A stretch of 64,000 bases of DNA from DATBGZ01 sp036557785 (GTDB taxonomy: Bacteria; Actinomycetota; Actinomycetes; Mycobacteriales; Micromonosporaceae): contig DATBGZ010000043.1 of NCBI GenBank assembly GCA_036557785.1, positions 62,001 to 126,000 of the forward strand. Direction: 5' to 3'. Under the pieces are notes generated by a model. It saw only the letters and a program-made list of their open reading frames with translations. It searched no databases and was not told where the DNA came from. The position numbers and the translations under genes were made by a program. Positions 17,121 to 25,356 of the stretch are shown one piece after another; positions within the stretch are counted from its first letter, which is position 1; each line of letters starts with the position of its first letter.

Positions 17121-17687
17121 CTACGGCGTGTCCAGCGAGGCGGTCCACTCCGCGACGGTGACCGTGCTCGCCTGCCGGGGGAAGACCTTCTCGGTCAGCA
17201 CCCGGTGGACCTCCGGATCACCGTCGGCGCACGCGTCGGTGAGGACCGTCAGCCGGTAGTCGAGATCGGCGGCCTGGCGCACGGTGGAGAGCACGACGCC
17301 GCTCGTGGCGATGCCGCAGAGCACGAGCGAGGTGGCGCCGAGCCCACGCAGCACGACGTCCAGGTCCGAGCCGGCGAACGCGCTGACCCGCTTCTTGAGG
17401 ACGACCGGCTCATCGGCCCCGGGCGCGAGCCGTGGATGGATCTGGGTCGCCGGGTCGTCGACCGTGAACTGCGCCCCCGCCGCGACGAGGCTGGAGAAGC
17501 TCTTGTTGTTCGGGCTCACCTCGGGGTAGCCGGCCCGGAACGCGACCCGTACGTACACAATGGACAGTTCGTGTTTCCGGGCGGCCCCGAGCGCCTCGGC
17601 GGCTCGGTCGACGACGGTCAGGGCGTCCCCGTAGCGGGCGACAACGCCCACCTGGAAGTCCATGGCGAGCAGCGCGGTAGTGGTCAC
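17121..17687 (-). CDS. Isochorismatase-fold hydrolase without catalytic Cys
   Basis: A 188-residue isochorismatase-like alpha/beta hydrolase. The conserved acid D10 (LLAMDFQVG) and lysine K98 (VVLKKRVSAF) are present. In the nucleophile loop, LCGIATSGVVLSTVRQA, the position normally held by the catalytic Cys is V131, so it should not act as a Cys-dependent amidohydrolase. The nearby C124 precedes the loop and is not the usual nucleophile. This subgroup is common, and isochorismatase proper also lacks the Cys. The function is therefore open. Confidence 0.8.
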   Translation of the reverse strand: MTTTALLAMDFQVGVVARYGDALTVVDRAAEALGAARKHELSIVYVRVAFRAGYPEVSPNNKSFSSLVAAGAQFTVDDPATQIHPRLAPGADEPVVLKKRVSAFAGSDLDVVLRGLGATSLVLCGIATSGVVLSTVRQAADLDYRLTVLTDACADGDPEVHRVLTEKVFPRQASTVTVAEWTASLDTP

Positions 17688-17752
17688 GTTCGCCGATCAT
17701 ACGACCGGGTGTATGCCCACGATCGGTGGGCAGCGGCGGATATGGTCGCCTC

Positions 17753-18499
17753 ATGCTCAGTCGCGCCTGGGGGATCACCCGGTCGCTGGCCATGTACTAC
17801 ACGCCGGCCAAGTTGCGCCGGATGCGGCGCCTCTACGGCATCTTTCTGGGACCGGGCGAGGTCGGCTTCGACATCGGGGCGCACGTGGGCAGCCGGGTGC
17901 GGGCCTGGCGACGCCTCGGGGCCCGGGTGGTGGCGGTCGAGCCGCAGCCGGACTGCCTGCGGGTGCTGCGGGCGTTCTTCGGGCGCGACCCCGGCGTGAC
18001 GCTCGTCCCCGTGGCCGTCGGCGCCGAGCCCGGGCACGCGCGTCTTGTCGTCTCCACGGCGACGCCGACGGTCTCCTCGCTGTCGCAGGAGTGGATCAGC
18101 ACGGTCGCCGAGCACGAGCGCTTCGCCCGCATCCGCTGGGACAGCGCCGTCGAGGTGCCGGTGACGACCCTGGACGACCTGATCGCGACCCACGGCGAGC
18201 CGGCGTTCTGCAAGATCGACGTGGAGGGCTTCGAGGTCCCGGTGCTGCGCGGGCTCTCCCGGCCGCTGCGGGCGCTCTCCTTCGAGTACCTGCCCCAGGC
18301 GCACGACGCGGCGCTCACGGCACTGGCTCTCGTCGAGCGACTCGGAACCTACGCATATAACTACTCGCCTATCGAAACCATGCGCTTCGCCAGCGACGAG
18401 TGGCTCGACGCAGGCGAGCTCGCCCGGCTGCTCGACCGGTTCCGGCCCTTCGGCCGCTCCGGTGACGTGTACGCCCGCCTCCGCACCCCACCTGCCTGA
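17753..18499 (+). CDS. FkbM-family methyltransferase
   Basis: About 248 residues from ATG 17753; a GTG at 17726 in frame would add nine residues. The Rossmann SAM-binding motif is VGFDIGAHVGSRVRAWRRLG, followed by ARVVAVEPQPDCLRVLRAFF, and the FkbM hallmark AFCKIDVEGFEVPVLRGLS is present. Such enzymes transfer methyl from SAM to hydroxyl groups of sugars or secondary metabolites. It is divergent from the isochorismatase-fold gene. No partner biosynthetic genes adjoin it, so the substrate is unknown. Confidence 0.85.
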   Translation: MLSRAWGITRSLAMYYTPAKLRRMRRLYGIFLGPGEVGFDIGAHVGSRVRAWRRLGARVVAVEPQPDCLRVLRAFFGRDPGVTLVPVAVGAEPGHARLVVSTATPTVSSLSQEWISTVAEHERFARIRWDSAVEVPVTTLDDLIATHGEPAFCKIDVEGFEVPVLRGLSRPLRALSFEYLPQAHDAALTALALVERLGTYAYNYSPIETMRFASDEWLDAGELARLLDRFRPFGRSGDVYARLRTPPA

Positions 18500-18533
18500 C
18501 CCAGCACCGACATCGGTCGGCCATCAGGATCGT

Positions 18534-18566
18534 GATCGGACAACCAATTGATCGGCTTGTCCGATC
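18534..18566. terminator. Stem-loop after FkbM gene / before toxin
   Basis: GATCGGACAA (18534-18543) and TTGTCCGATC (18557-18566) form a perfect 10-bp inverted repeat with a 13-nt loop, 35 nt after the FkbM stop. No T-run follows, as is common for terminators in high-GC actinobacteria. It could instead be an operator upstream of the toxin gene at 18660. Confidence 0.45.
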
Positions 18567-18659
18567 GGTGCGTCAATGGTCTGGGCAGCGGTCCCGTCCG
18601 TATGGTTCCTCGGAGTGACCACACCGCGGGACGATCACGACAGGAGAACGGGGAGGCGC

Positions 18660-18965
18660 ATGGCGGTCGAGGAGACGGGTCAGCCACCGGCCGTGGGACC
18701 GGGGTCGAAGGCTCGGCTGGTGTTCACGCGTACGGCGTGGGAGCAGTACCCGAGCCAAACGGATCGCCGACTCATCCGGCGTATCAACGAGCTCGTCGCC
18801 GACATCATCCGCAACGGTCACGGTGGCATCGGTAAGCCCGAGCCGCTCCGTGGCGAGCTGTCCGGGTTCTGGTCGAGGCGCATCGATCAAGAACATCGAC
18901 TTGTGTATCGGATACAGGGCAGTGACATCGAGATCATCGCGTGCCGGTACCACTACCAGCGGTGA
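18660..18965 (+). CDS. yoeB: YoeB-type mRNA interferase toxin
   Basis: 101 residues starting at ATG 18660, which follows GGGGAGG. RelE/ParE-fold ribosome-dependent endoribonuclease. The catalytic set of E. coli YoeB (E46, R65, H83, Y84) maps with a constant offset of 15 to E61 (KPEPL), R80 (EHRLVY), H98 and Y99 (CRYHYQR). The body AWEQYPSQTDRRLIRRINEL and GELSGFWSRRID also matches closely. The first 16 residues are an extra tail absent from E. coli YoeB. It lies upstream of the antitoxin, the reverse of the usual yefM-yoeB order. Confidence 0.92.
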   Translation: MAVEETGQPPAVGPGSKARLVFTRTAWEQYPSQTDRRLIRRINELVADIIRNGHGGIGKPEPLRGELSGFWSRRIDQEHRLVYRIQGSDIEIIACRYHYQR

Positions 18966-18977
18966 GCGTCATTCCGC

Positions 18978-19025
18978 TTGGCGTAGTCTACGAGACCAGG
19001 TACAGTTTCCTGTACTTGCAGGAGG
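18978..19025 (+). promoter_or_regulatory. Promoter and GTACAG/CTGTAC operator before antitoxin
   Basis: TTGGCG at 18978-18983 and TACAGT at 19001-19006 are 17 nt apart and form a plausible sigma-70-type promoter inside the gap between toxin and antitoxin. A perfect 6-bp inverted repeat GTACAG-TTTC-CTGTAC at 19000-19015 overlaps the -10. The E. coli YefM operator core is TGTACA, so this palindrome is a good candidate for autoregulation. A strong GGAGGG ribosome site follows at about 19021. Confidence 0.55.
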
Positions 19026-19034
19026 GCAGTCGGC

Positions 19035-19310
19035 GTGCGGACAGTCAACTTCACCGAACTTCGCGGCAATCTGGCCGCTGAGCTCGACAGCGTGATCGAC
19101 GACGCGGAGGAGCTCGTCGTCACCCGCTCGGGCCACGAGCCGGTCGTCATCGTCTCGCTCGCCGAGTACCAGTCGATGAAGGAGACCGAGTACCTGCTAC
19201 GCAACCCGAACAACGCGGCGGCGTTGCGTCGGTCCATCGCAGAACTTGAGCGAGGCGACTCCGCTGAGCGTGATCTCATCGACCCTGACGCCGAGCGCGA
19301 GATCGCCTGA
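19035..19310 (+). CDS. yefM: YefM/Phd-family antitoxin
   Basis: 91 residues from GTG 19035, preceded by GGAGGG. The N-terminal Phd/YefM DNA-binding domain is clear: TVNFTELRGNLAAELDSVI, then EELVVTRSGHEPVVIVSLAE and YQSMKETEYLLRNPNNA. The C-terminal acidic tail (ELERGDSAERDLIDPDAERE) is the expected toxin-neutralising part. It lies 69 nt downstream of the yoeB toxin and appears to have its own promoter, so antitoxin could be supplied independently of toxin. The pair is complete. Confidence 0.92.
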   Translation: MRTVNFTELRGNLAAELDSVIDDAEELVVTRSGHEPVVIVSLAEYQSMKETEYLLRNPNNAAALRRSIAELERGDSAERDLIDPDAEREIA

Positions 19311-19363
19311 GCAGAAAAGGACGGCGCCGAGATGACGTCGACGTCCGAGCGGTCGAGCGATGG

Positions 19364-21049
19364 TCAGGAGAAGGTGGCGAGGAAGCGGTCGCGCAGGGTG
19401 TCCATGCGCCAGACCGGGGCCTGGTCGCTCGGGATGAGCCCGTCCTGCCATCCCCATTCGTCGATGCGCGAGAGCACTGAGGAGTCGCGCGTCACGATGC
19501 TCACCGGGACGTCGCGGTTGGGCCCGGTGCCGGAGACGGTGGTGGAGGGCTGGTGGTCGCCGAGGAACATCAGCACCAGATCGTCGTCGCCGTACGTCTG
19601 CACCCAGGAGATCAGCGACTGCAGCGAGTACGCGATCGCGTGTGCGTAGTCGGCGCGTACCCGGGCCGGGTCGCGCTGCAGGATGCTCTCCGCGGGCTCC
19701 AGCTTCTCCGTCGGTTTCGGGTAGCCTGACCCGTCGCCGATCGTGTTCCAGTCGACGAAGTCCGGCACCGGCGACCAGGGCGCGTGGCTGGAGATCAGCG
19801 TGACCACGGACATCAGCGAGCCCGCCGGCGCCGGCCCGTACTCGGTGCGTTGGAAGACCGAGAGCGTGTACTGGTCGGGCATCGTGTCGAAGCTGTAGAT
19901 GGGCCCGGCGTACCCCAGCTCCTTGTTCGGCACGATCTGGTCGAACGAGTAGAACGGTGCCTGCGGCCACTCCATCGTGGTGCCGGGCATGATGGCGACG
20001 GTCCGCCAGCCGGCCCGCTGGAACGCGCCGGTCAGGGTCAGGCGGCTGGTCGAGGCGAGGTCGTCGTAGCGCTGCTGGTTGGTGACCCAGGTGCCGGAGA
20101 GCAGGGTCGCCTCCGCGAGCCAGGAACCACCGCCGAAGGTCGGCGAGGTGAGGAAGGCACTGCGCGAGGAGAACCCCTGCGCCGTCAGGCCGCGCTGCCC
20201 CGCGTCGAGCACGCCGGTGACGGCCGGAGCGATCTCGGGACTGGTCAGCGCGACCCTCCCGTAGCTCTCGACGAGCACGACCACCACCTTCTTGCCGCGC
20301 AGCGCGGTCAGCAGCTCGTTGCCCGGGGTCTGCCGGAACGGGTCGTCCGCGAGCTGCTTGGTGAAGTCGGCGCCGTCGCGCATGCTCGTGCGCACCTGCC
20401 CGATGCGGTCGAGGGCGTCGCGCGCCGCGACCGGCTCTCCCGTGACGAGCTGCGCGCCGGTGGCCAGGCACACGACCCAGACCACGCCGAGCACCGCGAC
20501 GGTCCGTAGCGTCCCCTCGCGATGCCGGGCCGCCAACGTGGACAGGCGCAGCACCGACAGCGTCACGAGCGAGACCAGCACCGCCGCCACGACCGCGGTG
20601 AGGATCTCGGCGCCGAGCGTGCCCGCACGCCCCAGCGACCGGCCCACGACGACCATCGCCGCGTTCAGGAATCCCCAGTCGAGCAGGGGGTCGAAGCGCC
20701 GGCCGAGGAAGAAGAAGAAGCCGAGATCGATGACGTGCACCACGCCCCACAGCCCGAGCACCACGCCGACCACGGCCGCGACGGCGGTACGGGCCCGTCC
20801 GGGCACGGCCGCCACCAGGGTCGCGGCGATCAGCGCCTCCACGGGGACGCGCAGGAACGCCGCGGGCGTCAGGATGTCCAGCCGGTCCGGCACGAGCAGG
20901 ACCGCGAGCAGGAGCAGGCCGGCCAGGATCGTGGTCGCCCACGAGGCGGCGACCCGCGCCCGGTCCCACCGCGTGAGCCCACGCGGCCGCGGTTGCGCCG
21001 CCGCGTCGAGGCCAGCCGACGGCGGGCCGGCCTCTCCGATCTCGTCCAT
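19364..21049 (-). CDS. Sulfatase-fold / LTA-synthase-like membrane protein
   Basis: 561 residues from ATG 21049. About five N-terminal transmembrane helices (for example WATTILAGLLLLAVLLV and ILTAVVAAVLVSLVTLSVL) precede an extracytoplasmic alkaline-phosphatase-superfamily domain. Metal and nucleophile regions are visible in VVVVLVESYGRVAL, SPTFGGGSWLAEATLLSG and LVLMFLGDHQPSTTV. Proteins of this shape move phosphoglycerol or phosphoethanolamine groups onto envelope glycans or lipids. It is the last gene of the six-gene coupled operon, overlapping the RibD-like gene by 1 nt. The substrate is unknown; a phospho-group transferase for a lipid-linked glycan is the inference. Confidence 0.82.
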   Translation of the reverse strand: MDEIGEAGPPSAGLDAAAQPRPRGLTRWDRARVAASWATTILAGLLLLAVLLVPDRLDILTPAAFLRVPVEALIAATLVAAVPGRARTAVAAVVGVVLGLWGVVHVIDLGFFFFLGRRFDPLLDWGFLNAAMVVVGRSLGRAGTLGAEILTAVVAAVLVSLVTLSVLRLSTLAARHREGTLRTVAVLGVVWVVCLATGAQLVTGEPVAARDALDRIGQVRTSMRDGADFTKQLADDPFRQTPGNELLTALRGKKVVVVLVESYGRVALTSPEIAPAVTGVLDAGQRGLTAQGFSSRSAFLTSPTFGGGSWLAEATLLSGTWVTNQQRYDDLASTSRLTLTGAFQRAGWRTVAIMPGTTMEWPQAPFYSFDQIVPNKELGYAGPIYSFDTMPDQYTLSVFQRTEYGPAPAGSLMSVVTLISSHAPWSPVPDFVDWNTIGDGSGYPKPTEKLEPAESILQRDPARVRADYAHAIAYSLQSLISWVQTYGDDDLVLMFLGDHQPSTTVSGTGPNRDVPVSIVTRDSSVLSRIDEWGWQDGLIPSDQAPVWRMDTLRDRFLATFS

Positions 21050-21753
21050 CAGCCGATCCCTTCCGCCGTGCCGAACCGGGGCGACAGCGCATACCGCAGC
21101 AGGACCACGTCGCCGATCTGGCGCACCTCGGCGAGCTCGGCCCTGCGGTCGACATTCCACGGGAAGTGCCCATCCCCGACGAACCGCCGGGCGCGCGAGT
21201 CCCCTACGAAGAACGGCGCCACCACCAGGTGCAGTTCATCGGCGAGGCCACGGGAGAGAAACTGGGTGTGCATGGTGCCGCCGCCCTCGACCATCAGCCG
21301 CGCGATGCCCCGATCGCACAGGTCCGTGGCGAGCCGCCCGACATCGACGGGTTCGCCCCCGTCGACAATTGTCGCGACGCGGCCGAGCCGGGCCACGGCG
21401 TCCTCGAGGGCCGAGCTCGAACAATAGACGATCTTCTCCACCTCGCCCTCGGTGAAGAAGGCGGCGCCGGGGTCCAGCCGCGCCCCGCCCGTCACGGTCA
21501 CCTTCACCGGCGAGGGCGGCAGTCCCCGTGCCACGCGGTCGTGCCGGCGCCACTGCTCCCGGACCAGCAGGCGCGGGTTGTCCCGGCGTACGGTCGTGGC
21601 GCCGACCAGGATCGCGTCGCAGGCGGCCCGCACGGCGTCGACCCGGTCGAAGTCCTCCGGGCAGGACAGCAGCAGCCGCTCGTCGGTGGGACCGCTGACG
21701 TATCCATCCAGGGACATGCTGCAACTGAGCAGGACGTACGGTCGCTCACTCAT
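21049..21753 (-). CDS. RibD C-terminal-type reductase (DHFR-like fold)
   Basis: 234 residues from ATG 21753, overlapping the stop of the upstream membrane-protein gene by 8 nt. The family signatures are VLLSCSMSLDGYVSG, ILVGATTVRRDNPRLL, a central VVDGGEPVDVGRLATDL and MVEGGGTMHTQFLSRGLADEL. Related proteins reduce the ribosyl group of a pyrimidine or pterin intermediate with NADPH. The deaminase half of riboflavin RibD is absent and no riboflavin genes adjoin. In this operon it probably acts on a pterin-, pyrimidine- or sugar-derived substrate. The cell's riboflavin supply is not implied. Confidence 0.85.
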   Translation of the reverse strand: MSERPYVLLSCSMSLDGYVSGPTDERLLLSCPEDFDRVDAVRAACDAILVGATTVRRDNPRLLVREQWRRHDRVARGLPPSPVKVTVTGGARLDPGAAFFTEGEVEKIVYCSSSALEDAVARLGRVATIVDGGEPVDVGRLATDLCDRGIARLMVEGGGTMHTQFLSRGLADELHLVVAPFFVGDSRARRFVGDGHFPWNVDRRAELAEVRQIGDVVLLRYALSPRFGTAEGIG

Positions 21754-22735
21754 GGACGCGCTCCGCAACGCTCCGCCCGCCCCTCGGCTCGCGCGCCCCG
21801 GCCGCGAGCACGCCGGCACCGGGCAGGCAGGAGATCAACGTCAGGGTCCCGTACGCGACGGCGGTCGTGACCCCCACAGTCGCGCCGAGGCCGGCCGTGG
21901 CGAAGGCCCAGGCGGCCACGCCCTCCCGTGGCCCCCAGCCGGCCAGGCTCAGCGGCAGGGCCATCGCCAGCAGCGCGAGCAGGGTCAGCGCGGCGAGCAG
22001 CTCCAGTGGTGCGCGCGACCCGGCGGCGCGGGCGGCGATGACGAAAACCGTGAGGTTGCCGGCGAGCACGGTAGCGGAGCTGAGCACGACCACGAGCCAG
22101 GTGCCGCGGGCGAACACGCCCTCGCGGATCTCGGCCGCGCCCGCGCGCAGCGCCGACGCCAACCCGCCGGCTGCCCGCAGGGGCCGGGCCGCGGTCACGG
22201 CGATCCCGGCCACCACGGTCGCGGTCGCCACCCCGGCCACCGCCACGGCCACCGGCAACCGGGACATGCGCAGTGGCGAGGGCAGGAGCAGGAGCGCGGC
22301 GGCCGCGACGCTCGCCTGGGTGGCCAAGCTCGCGCTGCGTTCCAGGACCACGGCGCGCAGGGCAAGCCGTACGTCGCCGATGTCGCGGCCGTGCCGCACC
22401 GCCCGGTGCGCGTCGCCGACCACGCCGCCGGGCAGCGTCGCGTTGAGGAACTGCGACCGGTAGTAGGCGGCGACCGAGTCGCGCAGGCCGAGCTGCACGC
22501 CGAGGCCGGCGGCGACCCGGCGCCAACGCCAGGCGCTGGAGAGCGTGGTCAGCAGGCCGACGAGCATCGCCGCGAGCACCGCGGTGGTGCCCACGACCCG
22601 GAACCCGGCCAGGAACGGGCCGGTGCCGACCCGCCACACGACGATCGCGAGGATCGCGACACCGGCGGCGACGCGCAGCCAGGGCCACAGTCGGCGTACC
22701 GTCGACGTGGTCCGCGCCGGCGCCTCACCGTCCAC
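21746..22735 (-). CDS. LPG-synthase-TM/UPF0104-like membrane protein
   Basis: 329 residues from GTG 22735, overlapping the glycosyltransferase gene by 11 nt. Multiple transmembrane helices (LRVAAGVAILAIVVWRV, AVLAAMLVGLLTTLSSAWRW, LAALTLLALLAMALPLSLAG) carry the family marks SQFLNATLPGGVVGDAHRA and LPLSLAGWGPREGVAAW. Proteins of this family (the transmembrane part of lysyl-PG synthase) act as flippases or lipid-linked sugar handling proteins. Here it follows a GT4 glycosyltransferase, so export or flipping of a glycosylated lipid is a fair inference. A much longer open frame upstream lies inside the glycosyltransferase gene and is not real. Confidence 0.83.
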   Translation of the reverse strand: MDGEAPARTTSTVRRLWPWLRVAAGVAILAIVVWRVGTGPFLAGFRVVGTTAVLAAMLVGLLTTLSSAWRWRRVAAGLGVQLGLRDSVAAYYRSQFLNATLPGGVVGDAHRAVRHGRDIGDVRLALRAVVLERSASLATQASVAAAALLLLPSPLRMSRLPVAVAVAGVATATVVAGIAVTAARPLRAAGGLASALRAGAAEIREGVFARGTWLVVVLSSATVLAGNLTVFVIAARAAGSRAPLELLAALTLLALLAMALPLSLAGWGPREGVAAWAFATAGLGATVGVTTAVAYGTLTLISCLPGAGVLAAGAREPRGGRSVAERVHE

Positions 22736-23831
22736 TGTGGGCACCGATCGCGCGGGCGACCCGTCGGGGTGCCGCGGTACGGCTCGGCAGGCTCGACAGG
22801 ACGGCGGCGACGGTGTCCACTGTGGTCGCCCAGCGCGGCAGCGTGCCGCGGCGGGCATGGGCGGATTCCCGCAACCGGGTGCGCAGCTCGGGTTCCCGCA
22901 ACCACCGCCCCAGGGCGTGCGCCAGCGCCGGGGCATCGCCCGGGGGGACGAGCAGGCCGGGCCGGGTGCCGTCGGGTGCCAGGCCCAGGGCCTCGGGCAG
23001 CCCCTGGCCATCGGTCGCCAGGACCGGGATGGCGCGGGCCAGTGCCTCGGTGACCACCATGCCGTACGTCTCACCCCGCGACGGCAGCACCAGCAGGTCC
23101 GCCCGCGCGTACTGTGCCGCGACCCCGGCGCGCGGGAGGGCGCCGGTGAAGCTCAGCCGCTGCCCGATCCGGTACTCGTGCGCCCGGTGCCCCAGTCCCT
23201 CGGCGAACGCGGGTTCCCGGTCCAGCGCCCCGACCAGGACGCAGCTCCACGGCAGCTCCCGCAGTTCGGCGAGCGCGCGCAGGAGGAGATCGTGTCCTTT
23301 GTGGTGGGTCACCGCGGCGACGCAGAGCAACCGGGTGCCCTCCGGTGTCGCCTTCGCGATCCGGGCCGGGTCGGTGCCGGGCCGGGCCACGTGGACGCGT
23401 GCGGGGGCCAGGTCGTAGAGCTCGAGCAGGCGTTGCCGGCAGTGCGCGCTCGTCGTGACCACCGCTGCCGCCGTGGCCAGCGCGTCCGCCTCGCGGCGCA
23501 GTGCGTCGGCATCGCCCGTCGCGCCCAACGGCAGGTGCACGAGCACCACGAGACGCAGCCGTTGGGCGTGCTCGGCGAGCAGCTCCGGCGTGACCGAGGC
23601 GATCAGGCCGTCGACCACGGTGAGCGCGTCGTCGGGCAGCCCGGCCAGCGCCGCGGCGAGCGCGGCCCGTGCCGGCGGTGCCGGGCTTGGCCACTCGCCG
23701 GGCACGGCATGCTCGTGCACCACCCAACCCCGGGCCAGCAGCCCTCGGCAGAGCCGGCGATCGTAGACGTTGCCCCCGCTCGGCCGCGCGGGATCGTCGA
23801 TGTCGTTGGGCAGCAGGACGTGCAGCGTCAC
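22725..23831 (-). CDS. GT4-family glycosyltransferase
   Basis: 368 residues, GTG start overlapping the PTPS-like stop by 4 nt (GTGA). GT-B fold: N-terminal acceptor half begins HVLLPNDIDDPARPSGGNVY. The C-terminal donor half has LLCVAAVTHHKGHDLLLRAL, VLVGALDREPAF and the EX7E-type motif SRGETYGMVVTEALARAIPV, followed by GLLVPPGDAPALAHAL. It transfers a sugar from a nucleotide donor to an unknown acceptor. The operon neighbours suggest a lipid, polyol or pterin-derived acceptor. Confidence 0.88.
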   Translation of the reverse strand: MTLHVLLPNDIDDPARPSGGNVYDRRLCRGLLARGWVVHEHAVPGEWPSPAPPARAALAAALAGLPDDALTVVDGLIASVTPELLAEHAQRLRLVVLVHLPLGATGDADALRREADALATAAAVVTTSAHCRQRLLELYDLAPARVHVARPGTDPARIAKATPEGTRLLCVAAVTHHKGHDLLLRALAELRELPWSCVLVGALDREPAFAEGLGHRAHEYRIGQRLSFTGALPRAGVAAQYARADLLVLPSRGETYGMVVTEALARAIPVLATDGQGLPEALGLAPDGTRPGLLVPPGDAPALAHALGRWLREPELRTRLRESAHARRGTLPRWATTVDTVAAVLSSLPSRTAAPRRVARAIGAHSGR

Positions 23832-24226
23832 AGTGCACGCTCATAGCTCGCCCAGGCCACGGGCGACTCGTGCAGGGTCACCGCGACGCCCGCCAGACCG
23901 CGCGCGCTCTCGCCGAGGTTCCCCGCGTGCACCCGCTGGACGAGCCGGTCGGCGATCACCTTGGCGAGGGCCTCGGTCGTGGTGTTGATCCCGGCCAGTG
24001 TCGGCTCCTCGTCGAGGTTGCGCATATCGAACTCCCCGACGATCGCGTCCACCTCCCGAGCGGCCAGGGCGATGTCGACCACGATGCCATCGGCGTCAAG
24101 CTCGACCCGACGGAACGTCGCATCGACCACAAGCGTGGCGCCGTGCAGCCGTTGCGCCGGTCCGAAGACCTCGCCGTGCAGGCTGTGGGCGATCATCATG
24201 TGATCGCGGACTGTCACGCTGAACAC
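23828..24226 (-). CDS. PTPS/QueD-fold protein with altered active site
   Basis: 132 residues; GTG 24226 directly follows the stop of the dehydrogenase gene. It aligns along its length to 6-pyruvoyl-tetrahydropterin / 6-carboxy-tetrahydropterin synthases: MMIAHSLHG, FGPAQRLHGATLVVDATF, GIVVDIALAAREVDAIV, FDMRNLDEEPTL, TTTEALAKVIADRL and HESPVAWASYE. H14 and H28 match zinc ligands, but the third (second His of HGH) is A30, the catalytic Cys position is A24, and the His of the LDHxNL motif is M68. The glutamate near the C-terminus that binds the pterin remains. It probably binds a pterin-like ligand but should not do classical PTPS chemistry. Confidence 0.8.
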   Translation of the reverse strand: MFSVTVRDHMMIAHSLHGEVFGPAQRLHGATLVVDATFRRVELDADGIVVDIALAAREVDAIVGEFDMRNLDEEPTLAGINTTTEALAKVIADRLVQRVHAGNLGESARGLAGVAVTLHESPVAWASYERAL

Positions 24227-25237
24227 TCAAGTCCCCTCACCGTACGAAGTGGACACACCGGAGAGACCGTACGTGATGACGTGGCACAGGCCCGGGCCGA
24301 CACCCGCCGCCATCTGGCCGAGCACCCGCGGCAGCTCCGCGAAGGGCGAGCACCCCGAGCGCAGCGCATCCCACACCGGGTCGCGGAGCAGGTCGAGCGC
24401 GAGCGCGAGTCGGTCCGCGTGCGAGCGGCTCGACCGTCGGGCCGGAGCGATCGCGCCGACCTGGCTCGCTCGGATGCTCAACCGCCCAGAGTGGAAGGAC
24501 GAACCGAGCCGAAGGTCCACCGACCGATCCCCGTACCAGCTCAGCTCCACCACCGTGCCCTCCGCTGCCAACAGGGCCAGGCAGCGTTGCAGTCCCGCCC
24601 CGGTCGCGCTGGCGTGCACGACCAGGTCCCGTCCGGTCGCGGCCTGGTCAGGCAGCGCGAACCGCACACCCAGCGCCGATGCGACGGCCTCGCGTGACGG
24701 GTCGACGTCAACCAGCTCAACGTCGATGCCGGGGAACCGGGCCAGCAGCGCGGCGACACTGCAACCGACCATACCTGCTCCAACGATCGAGACCCTGTCA
24801 CCGATCAGGGGCGGCGCGTCCCAAAGCGCGTTCACGGCGGTCTCGACGGTCCCGGCGAGCACGGCACGCTGCTCCGGCACGCCCTCGGGCACCACGTGTA
24901 CCGCGGTCGCCGGCACGACGTAGTGGGTCTGGTGCGGATAGAGGCAGAAGACCGTACGCCCGAGCAGCTCCGGGGGTCCGGCCTCCACCTGCCCCACGTT
25001 GAGGTAGCCGTACTTCACGGGTGCCGGGAACTCGCCCTCCTGGAACGGGGCCCGCATGACGGCGTACTGGCTGCGCGGCACCTCGCCCCGGAAGACGAGC
25101 GTCTCGGTGCCCCGGCTGATGCCGGTGCAGAGCGTCCGCACGAGCACGTCCTCGGGGCCGGGTTCGGGCAACACGGCAGGGCGGATCTCTCCCACGCCCG
25201 GCGAACCGATCCAGAAGGCGCGCGCGTGGTAAGCCAT
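24227..25237 (-). CDS. Medium-chain dehydrogenase (zinc-ADH-like)
   Basis: 336 residues from ATG 25237, preceded by AAAGGGGGCC. MDR fold: N-terminal GroES-like part with VRTLCTGISRGTETLVFRGE and PAPVKYGYLNVGQVEAG, then a Rossmann domain DRVSIVGAGMVGCSVAALLA and ELVDVDPSREAVASALG. The usual GHE zinc motif is replaced by KYGYLNVG and the structural four-Cys lobe is absent, so it may not be zinc-dependent. The SRGTE signature is shared with BchC-like dehydrogenases. It is the first gene of the six-gene leftward operon. The substrate is unknown. Confidence 0.85.
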   Translation of the reverse strand: MAYHARAFWIGSPGVGEIRPAVLPEPGPEDVLVRTLCTGISRGTETLVFRGEVPRSQYAVMRAPFQEGEFPAPVKYGYLNVGQVEAGPPELLGRTVFCLYPHQTHYVVPATAVHVVPEGVPEQRAVLAGTVETAVNALWDAPPLIGDRVSIVGAGMVGCSVAALLARFPGIDVELVDVDPSREAVASALGVRFALPDQAATGRDLVVHASATGAGLQRCLALLAAEGTVVELSWYGDRSVDLRLGSSFHSGRLSIRASQVGAIAPARRSSRSHADRLALALDLLRDPVWDALRSGCSPFAELPRVLGQMAAGVGPGLCHVITYGLSGVSTSYGEGT

Positions 25238-25356
25238 TGGCCCCCTTTCGTCGCGGATCGCGTACGGCCGCACACCCCGGATCGTCGCACCCCGCCGCTC
25301 GGACGGCCGAGCCGTTGCCGATGTTGCGTCACAGGTCATCACGGAGGATGGAGCGC

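Noticed and set aside
21452..23053. A 533-codon open frame on the plus strand opposite the RibD-like, membrane and glycosyltransferase genes
   Set aside because: Low-complexity Arg/Gly/Ala composition, and the opposite strand has three clear genes with coupled starts.
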